Assembly: GCA_032622095.1 (NCBI GenBank)
Contig: CP136063.1
Location: 78,715,980-78,779,979, forward strand
Length of the DNA stretch: 64,000 nucleotides
Reading direction: 5' to 3'
Source of the DNA: Siphonodentalium dalli
Taxonomy: Eukaryota; Mollusca; Scaphopoda; Gadilida; Siphonodentaliidae
Of the stretch, positions 34,954-46,754 are shown piece by piece. Under the pieces are notes generated by a model. That model was not told the origin of the DNA. It saw nothing but the letters and a program-made list of their open reading frames with translations, and did not search any database. Every line of letters starts with the position of its first letter. The first letter of the stretch is position 1. The position numbers were made by a program, and so were the translations under genes.

Positions 34954-36975
34954 TTAAGCTGTCAGTTGCCTACAATACTCTGTAAGGTGTTCACTTGAAA
35001 CACTAGTTTTATAGACTTTGCTCGCTATAGACGCCACGCGAGCAGATATTTCCGATTGATTGATGAGAGAATCGGATGCGCCAAGTGTAGCTGTAAGGCT
35101 GGCACAGAGTACGTAGGCAAGGTTGAGGGCTTCCCGGCCTGATGGGGAGGAGCAAGAGGACTGAGATATGCTTAGTGACATTGCCTCCTTCTTTGTTAAC
35201 TCAGTTTTGTAACGAGGGCACACTTTGTCAGAGCTTTTGTGCCCTCCTCCGCAGTTTACACATTTGACAGCGTCATTTGTACATTTTTTATGAGTGTGTT
35301 CACCACCACACTTCCGGCACTTGGTTTTTGATTGGCACCTATAGCTAGCATGGCCATAGGATTGACAGTTGTAGCACTGTGTGGGAGTTGGTTTGGCTAC
35401 GTAATCACTTGTTTTGTATTTAGCAAAGTCAAGTACTAAGCCTTCTTTTATGAGTCTCTGCTTGACTTCCTTGTTTGGACAAGTTATCTTCACTTTCCAG
35501 GTTGAAGATCCTGTCGCGGAAGCCACCAGGCGCTTGGCTGTGCATCCCTCACCTGCACTTGTAGCACAGTATGCGTCGTCGATGCTTGGGTGGATTTTTA
35601 GTGCGACGACGCATAGGTTTTCCTTTCTTGCCCACACCTGTGGGTTAGAAGGAAGTGTCGCCAAGGTCTTTGGCTTGCAACAATTTTTGCCTAGATGCTT
35701 CATCCTTCACAAAGATCAGGATTTCCGCCTTATTCCTTTGGCTAGGACGCGTCTTCATCACGTCCGTAACGCTGCACTTTTCACGCAGATAAGTTGCAAG
35801 CCTCCCGGGGTGGTTGCTAATCCCAGCCGGGAGGTTGACACCCAGGACAGGCTGTGTGCGTTTTTTGGGGTCAATTTGGGGTATTTCATCAATCTTTTCC
35901 TTTGGAGGAGGAGTCGATTGATCGCCTTTAGCATTCTTGCCTTGTTTTTTGTTTCTGGGTCCTACTTCGACCCATTTTTCGGAGTGCAGAGGATTGGGTA
36001 CCTCGTTTGCTCCTGGAGGAGTGATGTCTGTGGAAACCTCCATATTTTCTGTTGATAATGAGTCCGTGCTACCCGTGGCTGTGTTATCAGCCACGTGCAC
36101 CTCAGAGATGGAAATAGGACACTCTGGGTGTGTGTAGTCACAGTCTCAGATTTAGGAATTTGACAATCTGAGCCAGATTTTGTGGTGGCGTCAGCCACGT
36201 TAGCTACAGGGTTAGGAGTTTGACTCCCTGGAGCATTGCCTTGTGGTGCCTTTGGTTTGTTTTTCTTTTTCTTAGCAACTTGGTTGCCTAAGAATGGTGG
36301 CGCCGATTTTTCACGGCCCTTATCTTTGCCAGCAGACGGACCATACTTGGATTGCCAATCCATTAGTATCACGTCGCGTATGTCTTTGTCGACTTTTCCG
36401 ATATAGTACCCAATCACATTGAGTACTTTTATTGGTTCTTGATGTTTTAACCACATTCTCACATCAATTTCTTCAACCTCTTTGATGGGTTGCGGACATT
36501 TCCCTTTTTTGTCATTTTTTTTGGGCTGATGCTTTCGCTTTTTTCCACTTTCCGTGCGAATAGATTTGGCCGGTGAAGCTTCATCTCGATCCGCTAAGCA
36601 TCGCTTTTGACCTCTTGGGGTCTTGGGTACGAACCCGTTCTTTACAACCTGGGACCACCCGATATTCGTCTCGGGCTGCAGGATGATTTGTTTTTGGGGT
36701 GTACGGGACCGCCCAGTTTCGTTACTGGGCTGCGTACACTCCGATGCCGGAGGGGACAACTCCGCTTTCCTTCCGTGCTTTGGAGAATTACGGGACCGCC
36801 CAGTGACGTCACTGAGCTGCGAATTCTCCGCTGTGTTCGATTTGTGAGTGTAATGAACGACGGTCGGTTCATTGGTCTCACTGGACATTATGGCATGGGA
36901 CGATCCAGTGCTCCCGCTGGATTGCATGTCATTTGACACTGACGTGGATGAGCCGGACTTATCTGTAGATGCCAT
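34954..36975 (-). pseudogene. LINE ORF1 (gag-like) with three zinc knuckles
   Basis: Starts at the ATG at 36975 and ends two bases before ORF2. The N-terminal third is Ser/Thr-rich and contains four repeats of a peptide of the form Q-(P/L/S)-(S/E)-x3-(T/I)-G-(R/S/W)-S, each encoded by one of the hairpins. A KKRKHQPKKND-type basic region follows. Frameshifts near 36115 and 35660 break the frame. The last part has CYNCQSYGHASYRC (C-x2-C-x4-H-x4-C), CRKCGGEHTHKKC and CVNCGGGHKSSDKVC, the knuckles that bind the LINE RNA in this family. Confidence 0.85.
36648..36930 (-). repeat. 5' cluster of four two-part hairpins inside ORF1
   Basis: Hairpins at 36648-36682, 36699-36739, 36782-36829 and 36892-36930 have the same plan as the 3' cluster: outer stem (CCTG, GTGTACG, GGAGAATT, GGCATG), CA / (G/C)GTCC or GGTCC internal loop, inner stem and short loop. 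All four keep the same reading frame relative to the hairpin, so they are also coding sequence. Confidence 0.8.
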
Positions 36976-37320
36976 CTCGAGTGTGAAATGGCTTGGGAGG
37001 TGCGAAGAGGTTTGGCGAGTAATTAGACGGATCTAATTAGCGCGCCTACCCAGTGAATCCAGGTGACTAATTATCCGAAGCCAATTAGCGCACACACACG
37101 TCGCTGAGCGAAAAACAATTGTGAAAACAATCAACACTTACTTGTGGAGCTAACCTGTCGCTGCCTACCAGGTTCGCTGTCGAATCACGAATGAATGATG
37201 GTCTCCGAGTCTGGTACGCGTTCCTTACACCACCAGGCATAAAAATGTTACTTGGAGGGTTCTCCATAACTGAGCTGACGGCATGGGGGTATTGACACCT
37301 GGTCTGTATCAGCTACAGCC

Positions 37321-39930
37321 GATCTTTGGGTGCCGGTCAATCTTTGTGGTTTTTACAAACGTCGCTAAATAATACATTTTGTGGTAGGTAAACTAGGTAA
37401 CAGTAGCCCACGACCTTGTTGTTTTAGAACGTACATTAAAGGTTTCCTCCTGAACATTGAAAGCTAAAATATGCCATGTCCTAAAAATTATCACATTGTC
37501 GTTTATACACTGTTTCACGACATCCTCTTGGATTTTATCTTTGGAATTTCTCAACTGTGACAATAAATTGACTTTAGAGGCCTACTCATGGAGAAAGTTT
37601 TTTGTAATTGTTGTAGGCTTACATCATTTAGCTTTGTTTGCTGAATGAATGGCACTCCATATTTCAGAGTTCACCCGTCGTTGGAGCTATTTTTACAGGA
37701 CTAGTAAGGATTTAATTTAACCTTGGCCGAGAAAACTGCATGAACGGAATGCAAAGTCGGCTATTCTAGAATTAACCTCTTGAGCCGACCTGGAAATCAT
37801 GTTGAGCTACATTAAGGTCTGGCAATGTTTCACAATCAAAATCTGCAATTCATTGACAGAGTACATTTTATATTGTGCATGATATTTTGAACCATATTAG
37901 GCAATTGATCATAAATCGTCGATGGTGCGATCAACATCGCCGGTGTGCTTTTGGAAGCGGTATGTTTTTTATGTAGCCGATTTTGTTGCCGACACCTTGT
38001 GTTTGCGTAGTGGTCAAATATATAGTTTTATTCGCCGTAACATTTGAAGGGATTTGTGACAGGATTGTTGAGGCTGACGAAGATGCGACTCTCGTGATTG
38101 TATTCAATTGTAATCAGTTGTCATGGTGGATGTCTTTGAAGTAGAGACTCTCTGAGAAGTAAATGGAGACACAAAGCCACCAAAACTAGCTTCCTCTGTA
38201 TCACTGGCAACGATGTCTAACACATAATGAGTATTTTCTGGTTCAATATCTATAATAGATATACCCGGAACAAAACAGCTTTCTTGTCCACCATAACTGA
38301 AGGAAGATGTTGTCATGACGAGCGTTAGCAAAGAAGTGATTATCACACTATCCACGTCCACGTTACATCATTAAGCCACCCATGCGGTGGCCACATATGA
38401 CGTAGATTGGTTCGACTTTTTTCCCGACCAGTTAACTGGGTGCAACTGACCGCTTGGTACTAACGCCAGGCGGCCGCGTTCGCGCAAATATGCTATTTTA
38501 CTTCCTTGAATCCAAACAATTTCTGAGATAGAATATGGAACAAAATTCAGATTTGGAGTTCCCAGTCCAAATTTCCTTCGACGTATAAACCAGCTAGTGA
38601 AATCGGTGGGAATAATTGCAACCACACCCAAGACCGCAGTTCAATGGCGTCATATAATTTATTTTCTAAGTTCTGTATCCATCAGCTCAAACCCTGTATG
38701 ACATGTGTGAATTTTTGTAATGTTATCATGTTAGTAACTGTTATAGTGGAGCCGCCACACAAAAAAGCCTTAGATTTCGAGATACCCATACCATCGGTGG
38801 TACAAGTTGTAACTAACGTTTGCTCGAAGGTAAATAAATAGCATTTACGAACATTATTCTTATCCTTGTCGGAATTGGTGGCAGGTACCCTAACGAAAAT
38901 ATGGCCTATTTTCAGCGGTTGACCAGCAATACACAGTTGGTAAATAGGACATTCAAATAACAATAGATATAACAACATATTTGTTATTATGAGGCATATG
39001 TTAATACTAGATCCAACTTACGTTTTCTGGTTTTTATGATTTTTCGCGACGCGCTGTGTAAACAAACATAACGATTCAGACAAACTGTTGTTCGTCAACT
39101 CTGTACAAACACAGCGTGCTGGGCTAAAAAAGATATTTTTGGAATAACAATAATTTTGCTAATATTATTAACACTTTGTGAATACGAACACGAAAACTGG
39201 AAAAAGGGTGTCTCAAATTGAATAATTGTTTAGCGAACTAGTGGCTAGATTGTGTATATATTATTAAACGGCGACATTTATTGTATATGTTGTTCTCACC
39301 GCCATGTACTGCTTGGATGAAGCAACTGCATATTTTCGAAAATATCGCGGTCGCAACGCGGGGGGTGCACATAACTCTATTGACCCAATGTACATTCAAA
39401 ATCTGGGGAGTTATGTTATGAGAAGAAAGGGACTTTCACCTAGGTTATGTAGATTTATGTAATACAATACCGTTGTTGACATTCTCAATAGTCGTGCACA
39501 AAATATTGGACACGCGACATACTAATTTAATAATACGCCTATAGTGCAGATGCGCAATTTCCGACGGCTCGCCGATGTGTCTGCACTTCTATTAGCTGGA
39601 CTTGATTGTTATTATTGGGGACTTGGAGGCGACAGTTAGTACTGGTTGACCCAAGAATTTACGAACCCACGAAATGTCGCAAATGGCTGAACCACGAAAA
39701 TTGTTATCACTGAATTTAAAGCTATTCGCAGTATTATTATTGTAACATACATAAAAGCCTGCTACCTACATTTGAGCGATTGTTGAAGGTTTCAGACACC
39801 TTAACAAATCTCCTGCCTGGCTTCCATACTTTGCATAATTAAAATGGGAGTCATCTGGGAGAACATCGTGAATCTTAATATGTATAAAAGCGGCGTGGAA
39901 TATCGCGTTATGTCACAGAAAATACATGTA
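37321..39930. other. Unassigned sequence
   Basis: I see no recognisable gene. Minus-strand frames at 38104-38361 and 38371-38631 (85 and 86 codons) are adjacent and could be exon pieces, for example LNFVPYSISEIVWIQG, but I do not recognise a family. The rest is AT-rich. Confidence 0.35.
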
Positions 39931-39937
39931 ACACAGA

Positions 39938-39963
39938 CAATGGACCTATCCATAGGGACCGCC
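39938..39963 (+). promoter_or_regulatory. 26-bp block upstream of SWIM gene exon 1
   Basis: CAATGGACCTATCCATAGGG followed by ACCGCC. The same 26 bp occurs inverted at 41813-41838, upstream of the THAP exon. The core CCTATCCATAGG is nearly palindromic. The block lies about 75-100 bp before the ATG at 40037. It is likely part of a promoter or of a repeat that supplies one. Confidence 0.65.
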
Positions 39964-40036
39964 CACCAGTATACTGCATGGTTACTGTTACTACGCACCA
40001 CAAGCCATCTCGATTTCGCTATATCTCAGTGCTGAA

Positions 40037-40195
40037 ATGGCTTCCGATGAGAACGGATCTTGTGTTTCAAGTTCGCTTTTAAATGTTCCAGACGATATCA
40101 ACGTTTGTTATTTACCCGACATTGATAAATTATCAAAAAGGGCACAAGAAAAGGGGCTTAATTATTATACCCAGGGATATATTTTGGCAAATTGA
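40037..40195 (+). pseudogene. First exon of a SWIM zinc-finger (YqaJ-linked) protein
   Basis: ATG followed by 52 codons. The peptide contains NVPDDINVCYLPDIDKL and GLNYYTQGYIL, a pattern I associate with the N-termini of a SWIM-finger protein family, often with YqaJ nuclease domains, in marine invertebrates. The frame reaches a TGA right after GYILAN, before any convincing splice donor, so the exon may be broken or the donor unusual. Exons 2 and 3 lie at 40250-40500 and 41013 onward. Confidence 0.6.
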
Positions 40196-40315
40196 ATGTT
40201 ATTTCAGGGGGAAATTTTAAGGTTAATTTGAATCTATTTTGTTATAATTATGTGTCTATACACTGATATACAAGGTATATTATACAACAACTGTGTCACA
40301 ACCATGAATATATCA

Positions 40316-40500
40316 TGTAAAACAATGGTCAAAAAGTCTCAGTCTAATGACATTAGAACGAGTGAAGTTAACCAATGCATCAGGGTTGACTCGAAGTGTT
40401 ATAGGTCGATGGCAAAGTCACAACCACCACACCGAATACATATAGAAATATGCGTCATCACAAAGACAATTATCGAATCGATGTGCTCCTGCAAAGCCGG
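40316..40500 (+). CDS. SWIM-family exon 2
   Basis: An open frame gives RVDSKCYRSMAKSQPPHRIH and then IESMCSCKAG, ending at a good splice donor (GG/GTAAGT at 40501). CSC is the first half of a SWIM zinc finger (CxCx(n)CxH). The acceptor is not certain; the frame is open from 40250. Phase 2 at the donor fits exon 3 exactly. Confidence 0.7.
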
Positions 40501-41012
40501 GTAAGTTTTTTCTTTTATCTTTCTGAATTTTAGATATATGGAATATATCCTCGTAATTTCGGTTATGACGAAAATAGGCAACATAATCTCCAAATCAACT
40601 TGACCTGTCATATTTCATCTACTATACATGTAATATTATTTCTAATCAGTCACACGCCATCTAGTTTCACTTGACAAAATCATGTTAATCGTTGCCATGT
40701 TTGTTTTGTTGTTTTTTCTAAATAAAATGAATAATATTCGTGTTAAATTGGTGCTCTCAGTATCTTCGAATGATTTGGTCCGCCCAGTGTCCCATACATG
40801 TACGCTACATGTGTAAATGTAGTCAATGAACATGGCAATAGACAAATTTAACATGCATTGATGATTTTTGTGAATGATATTAGTGCACGTGCAAGTATTT
40901 CCGAAAAGTATAGAATTAATACTCACATGAACATGTCCTCCGATTATCGGTAAAAGTTATCCTTATTTATTTTGTTCGTATATATAGTGAATATTTGTCT
41001 CGTTTATTTTAG

Positions 41013-41143
41013 GTTAGTTGGAAGGTGCTCTCATGTTATTGGATTGATAAAATCACTTCAGGGTTTGCAGTTACACAACATTTCATCTGCTCCGTCATTA
41101 ATGACCCATTTGTTGTCATTGTTCAATTTTATCACCAGTGATT
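41013..41143 (+). CDS. SWIM-family exon 3 (finger second half)
   Basis: Follows an acceptor (TTATTTTAG/G at 41012). Joined in phase with exon 2 it reads CSCKAGLVGRCSHVIG, completing C-x-C-x7-C-x-H, then LIKSLQGLQLHN. After that the expected family continuation is missing and the frame reaches a stop at about 41143, so the gene is either truncated or the real exon end lies before it. SWIM fingers are predicted to bind DNA or proteins. Confidence 0.7.
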
Positions 41144-41463
41144 AGTATTTACGCAAACACACAGTGAAATTAATAGTATCATACTTCCTGTCATCACCTT
41201 TAACATACCGACAAAGCATTGTGAAACAACATACCCCACTCAGTACAGGAAGTGTGAAAATTTAAGGGGCTGTTGGTATTTTGTAATCGAGCCCCTAGCT
41301 GAGGTGTTATGGTTTGTTTTGCTAACTTCCCATTTCCCCTATGGCAAGTTATAACATTATCTGAAGGTGATAAAATGTTTTAATAAAGTAACACAACATA
41401 TATATTACTCATGGACACATCTGGTCAACAAATTAAATACTAAATGAGCTGCTATTTATTTAC

Positions 41464-41649
41464 AGAATTCCAAAAGTTTATCCTATCAATATTAAGATCC
41501 GAGTGTGGTCGATGACATTGTTTAATCCAGCGTAAACACTTGTCTTTAGTACGTCCTGGTTTAGGAAACCGAACTAAAAACACTCCGGGATATTTGTATA
41601 AATATCGTTCGTCAACCGGACATGTTCCCCGTGCACATTTCAACACCAT
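41464..41649 (-). CDS. THAP zinc-finger first exon
   Basis: ATG at 41649, 62 codons, and a splice donor GT at 41463-41462 (CT/GTAAAT). The peptide begins MVLKCARGTC and has RFPKP and KCLRWIKQCHRPH, matching the first half of a THAP finger (C-x4-C, FP, W). The second C-x2-H pair would be in a later exon, which I could not find. THAP fingers bind DNA and are found in P-element transposases and host genes. It is transcribed towards the SWIM exons. Confidence 0.7.
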
Positions 41650-41812
41650 TGTAGCTTTTTAAGACATATTTTGCTCTCGTGTTCGTAATTTCCCTATAGC
41701 TTACTATGGTATCTAAGCATCGGCTTGTTGTGCGATTCATATCACTAGGCAGGCGCAAGTCGCTTCCGGGTTTGAGCTATCGGCTCATTGGCTATAATTG
41801 AAATTGGGGCGG

Positions 41813-41838
41813 TCCCTATGGATAGGTCCATTGCGCAT
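41813..41838 (-). promoter_or_regulatory. 26-bp block upstream of THAP exon
   Basis: The inverse of the block at 39938-39963, here about 165-190 bp before the THAP ATG. Some similarity continues past it towards each ATG (a GCAC(C/A)ACAAGCC phrase), so the two upstream regions share ancestry. Confidence 0.65.
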
Positions 41839-41849
41839 TCGCAGTGTTA

Positions 41850-44255
41850 TTCTCGGTTATGTTCATCAGAGGTACCTCTCTGTGTAATTTGATAACTTTG
41901 GGGGGTATTTATGTTTTGTTGTCTGTTATTTCGCCTATTAAGAAGATATATCAATGACAGAACTGTTATTTCATAGTGTTTGCTGAAGTCAATTAAATGT
42001 GATAACATATACAACTGGAGACGTTAGTTGTCGTGTTTTCCGTGTTTATCGTACTTGTTTTACAACTAAAATGGGCTTAAATTAAATAATCAGGATACTA
42101 TAAAATGTGTATAGATACGTTCAAAGACAATATAACTTGATAGATATATTCATTCCGCCACATCAATATGATCGAGATTATAACAACATTAAGTTGTGAC
42201 TTTGAAAACAGATGTTGTTTTTATTTACTTGGTCACCGCTTTTGGGCTCCATCATTACATGATGATTCATATCACATAAACAAACAAACCATCATTTAAT
42301 AATAGAAACATGCAATCTATCCAGTAGACATCTATAAACTATATCATATACGGCACTCTTTGTCCAGCTTTCAGATTGTTGACAATCAAATTAACTGCCA
42401 CATTTGGTGCCGTCTTGCATTTTGATTTTTCTAAGAGACGATCTAAATGTAATTTGATACTTCTTGTTTCATCGTTGTGTTCAGCACATAATTGCAAACG
42501 TTGTGCTTAGTTCGTTTTATTCTGGACTACAACCTTACTGGCGCCTTTCTATGGAAGCATTTCACGATACATAAGGTAGAGTAATGGTTAAACTATTATT
42601 TAATAGCAACCACCAAGGGTGCTTATACATAAGGCATGTGAATGACGTAATATAATGTTTTCTATATCCATCAGTGATTTTTCAAGATCGCGGGTATAGA
42701 TTTTGGAGAAATTTGTCACGTGACTTCCGGTTAGCAACCGTGTGCAGAAAAACGAGGAATTGGAAATGAAGCATCGCGATAAAAATGAATGTAACTACTT
42801 CACAACTTACGAATAATTCACATGTGATTTAAGTCTATTTTCGTTGGTCAGCTTAATGAAAACGAAAAATGAAGAAGTCATGACGATAATGCAGATAAGA
42901 TTTTACAATCCACGACACGTCTTGTCAATTTGGCAAGTCGTCTCCGCCGTGACCACTGCATGTTACATAAATTATTCTTAGCGTTATGTCGCCGAAAAAG
43001 GGCAAATTTGAGGCACATCATGTGTGGTTGCTCCACTACGTGTCACGTACGATTCATATTATGAAATGTCATTCCATGTTGTCAATATAATGCTATACAT
43101 TTTAATTGAAGTCGATTATATGACGCTGATTAGCCGAGACTGAGAGCTGCTAACGTTAGTTTTCGATTCACCGGTATCGGTCGCCCGTCACATAAACATA
43201 TGAATGAAGCACGGTGTCATTGTTGTTATGGTGCTGCTATGAGCAACAACATGGACCGTATCCATGAATAAGATCATAGAAAAATGATATCTCACTTCAA
43301 AGTATATAATGTCGATGAAAAGTGTTTTTCTTGCAGTCTGTTTTAAATCTATGGATTTATTTACAATCAGCACCCTGTTGCGATGAATATTCAGGGATTC
43401 GGGCACGAAAACAGTTGAACTGTGTTCATGCTCGAATCTCAGAATATCCAACTCAACAGGACAATGTTGTTTTAAAAATACGCTGACGGGAGGCGATAAA
43501 TTTTTGTTTTGTTTCGATAAAATGAAAATATTCCGCCATATTGGACGCCATCTTGAACATCGATACTGTTGCAGTATTGGATATGGGTGGGAATTGGCAT
43601 ATGCTACTTCCTGTGCGTGTTCAACATTAAATAAAACCGAACAGTTCTGTCATTTGTTCCACTTCCCAGTGATGGCTTTCTTTATGATTTTATTATATTG
43701 GGGAGGGTTAATGTTTGCCTTTTTAAATATTGTAAGGGAGAGATGGGATAATAAGGTGGTCATTGTCAGGTAGTAAATGCTCCACCGTTTCCAAAAATAT
43801 ATAATATTAACGACTTATGAGTTGACGAGCAACAGTATGTCTGAATCGTCATGACTCATTGACGCAGAACGTTGAATTATCTACCATTACGTCGCGAACA
43901 TGCAAAGAAACAAGACAAAATAAAATTAGTACGATCTAGTAGCAACATGTACATGCTATCAACACTTTGCTCGTGATATTTATTGTGATTTGAATATCGT
44001 ATTGACAAATTGTGTTGCTGGTCAACTGATAAAAATAGGCCAATTTTTCGATAGGGTACCTTCATAAATCGTCTTTTCAAACATAGCTGCCACCAGTTCC
44101 GAAAAGTCTAAGAATCACTTTGGTAAATGGTATAGATTTACCTTCCAGAAACAGTTAGTTACAACTCGTTCTGCCGAGGGTAGGGATATCCGATCAGTTG
44201 GCATTTGTCCGCTGCACTATTACAGTAATTAGTGGATTACGTGATATACACCACA
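41850..44255. other. Unassigned sequence
   Basis: No gene or repeat family recognised. An 89-codon frame at 43504-43773 has a hydrophobic stretch (MAFFMILLYWGGLMFAFL) but no other support. Confidence 0.35.
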
Positions 44256-44298
44256 TTAAAGGCACGTGGGGCCTTAGTTGTCGAAAATATTCATATTT

Positions 44299-46754
44299 TT
44301 GTCATTTATTATAGATGGCATTGACAGATCAGATCGTACAGATGCTGCAGAAGCATTTAATAACTATTTTTCTAACATTGGAGCCATTGAATCTGAAAAA
44401 ATACAAAGTACAGGGGAACATTTTTCTTCATACCTACCTACACCGTGTAATGAAACACTTTTTTTCCGCCCTACTACACCAGAAGAATTACAAAGAATCG
44501 TCTCTTCTTGTAAAGTAAAACATAGCACAGACTGTGATGGTCTTACTTCTTCACTAATGAAGAGTGTCATCAATGAAATTTCCAAACCTCTAAGCTATAT
44601 CATTAATCTATCTATGGAAACTGGAATTATTCCTGACAACATGAAGATAGCACGGGTCATCCCTTTATTTAAATCTGGAGATCCAAAACTGTTAGAAAAT
44701 TATCGCCCTATTAGTATTCTTCCTACATTTTCAAAAATCTTAGAAAAAATTGTCTGTTTAAGACTTGACGAATTTATTAACAAGCATGATGCCCTCTATC
44801 ACAATCAATATGGATTTCGTAAAGAACACTCCACAATTCACCCCATACTGAAGTTAATTAACGACGTGGGTCTAAATAATGATAAGAAAACAAAAGATTG
44901 TACACTCTCTGCATTTATCGACTTCTCCAAAGCTTTTGATACAATAAACCACAAAATTCTATTAAAAAAACTTGAAACCTATGGAATAAGAGGCAAAGCC
45001 AATCATTGGTTTAGAAATTATTTGAATAATAGATTTCAATACGTGGATCTAGAAGGTAGGGTTTCATCTAAACTTCCCATTACATGTGGAGTCCCCCAGG
45101 GATCTGTGGCCGGGCCGATTCTCTTTTTGATTTATGTAAACGATATGCACAAATCTACTGACTTGTCATTGTTATCTTTTGCAGATGACACCACTGTATA
45201 CTCAACAAACCATAACCTTGATTATTTGTATGATAACTTTAACAAAGAACTTGCAAAACTAAGTAAATGGTGTCGAACTAATAGGCTATCACTAAACACT
45301 AAAAAAAACAAATATATGCTGATACAACCTAAAAATGGCCCATATATAGTTGGAAATCACACACTAACTATAAATGGAGAGCAAATTATAAGAATTGGAG
45401 TAGACTGTCAGGAGAAATCATTTAAGTTTCTTGGAATACACATTGATGAACACCTATCATTCGAACACCACGTGAAAGCTGTTTGTGCAAAAATTAGTAA
45501 CTCCTTATATGCAATAAATCGAGTAAATAATTTCCTTCCGTTTGACTGTCTACGTATGCTGTATCTTACATTAGTACACTCCCATATTCTCTATGGAATT
45601 GAGCTATGGGGCAATGCCGGTACCCACAACCAAGTTGTTGTTTTACAGAAAAAAGCTATCCGAGCCATTAACAAAAAACGCTACAATAGCCATACTGAAC
45701 CTTTATTTAAAACTAACAACATCTTGAAATTACAAGACCTTTACATGCAACGGGTATGCCTTTATATGCACAACTGGATGAATACCAACCTCCCCAAGTC
45801 ATTTAATAACAGCTTTAGCATATACACACACCCGAGTATGAATACCAGATCAACAGGCAAAATCCGAGAAACAAAATCACGAATTAAATTCACAGAAAAA
45901 TTACCTCTCCATGTTTTTCCGAAAATCTGGAATAATCTGGAATAATCTTAATAAGGCTACCCAAAATATTCGACCTAAGTCGGCCTTTGTGAACCACATT
46001 TCTAAGACAATTATTGGGAATTATTCACTGACTGTTAAATGCACAAACAGATTTTGTCCAGATTGTTCAACATTAACACAGCTCACTCTGTATTTTGGTA
46101 CTAAACGGAAAAAAGAATACGTCAATATAAGTCGTACCTCACTTATTTGCGATATGATTTCAGATTTTTGATTTCTTACTCTCATCTTATTTTAATTCAA
46201 TAACCTATTACCGTTGTCTCATTCACGTCGCACGTTCTGGCAGGTGCCTAGTTCAGTGCTATTACGGTGGAAATATATATATGGAAAATATATATTGATT
46301 TTATATATTTACTAATACATTGAAATATACCATATATATACTTGTTATGCTAATGATATATGTGCAGGTGGACTTTCAGTATAACATTTTAATATTATCT
46401 TGCAAATTTAATCAAAGAATTCACCTATGGAAAAAGTTCGAGGATATAAACGAAATATCAAACAGTCCACTTGCACCATTAAATAAATTGAATGCTGTAA
46501 ACCGACAAATTCTAATCTAGACGAAATATTTAACTTAATCCTGAACAAATGGATAAACGACGATGTAAGCAGCTCTCACATGTCATGACCGGATTTATTA
46601 TTATCAAAGAATCAATAACAATATCTTTAATTTTAGGGTGGCGACAGGAAGACGACCCGATAGGTCATGTCGCCTCCACATGACTTGTCTATTTTTGTTA
46701 TATTTACTTTTTTATGTACTAGATACTATATATGATTTGTCATGAAATAAACTG
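44299..46754 (+). mobile_element. 5'-truncated LINE inserted in family A copy 6
   Basis: About 2.46 kb with only the RT and 3' end of a non-LTR element. The 5' truncation and short target repeat are usual for target-primed reverse transcription. The 3' end reads GTCATGAAATAAACTG with no long poly-A. Confidence 0.85.
44308..46171 (+). pseudogene. LINE reverse transcriptase (CR1/Jockey-like)
   Basis: The open frame runs without a break from the truncation point to 45945 and contains the RT series: NYRPISILPTFSKILEK, YGFRKEHSTIH, FIDFSKAFDTINH, GVPQGSVAGPILF, SFADDTTVYS (catalytic FADD), and FLGIHIDEHLSF, then a thumb domain with LTLVHSHILYGIELWG. The start ATG at 44278 lies in MITE sequence and is not original. 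At 45930-45950 a 10-bp tandem duplication (GGAATAATCT twice) creates an early stop; without it the frame would join the one ending at 46171 (NNLNKATQNIRPKSAF). The frame is otherwise clean, so insertion was recent. Confidence 0.85.

Larger units (their letters stand above)
31480..37320 (-). mobile_element. Nearly full-length Jockey-type LINE
   Basis: About 5.8 kb, clearly GC-richer than its surroundings, on the minus strand: 5' region (37320-36976), ORF1 with gag-type zinc knuckles (36975-34954), ORF2 with an AP-like endonuclease and reverse transcriptase (34951-32217), and a 3' region to about 31480. There is no RNase H domain. The element boundaries are estimated from the base-composition change; I see no clear poly-A tail or target duplication. 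Ten related hairpins lie in two clusters, one in ORF1 and one at the ORF2/3' end. Several frameshifts make this copy inactive. Confidence 0.85.

Noticed and set aside
32416-36055. Several long plus-strand open frames of 100-210 codons across the LINE
   Set aside because: They are antisense shadows of the GC-richer LINE ORFs on the minus strand; they show no family motifs.
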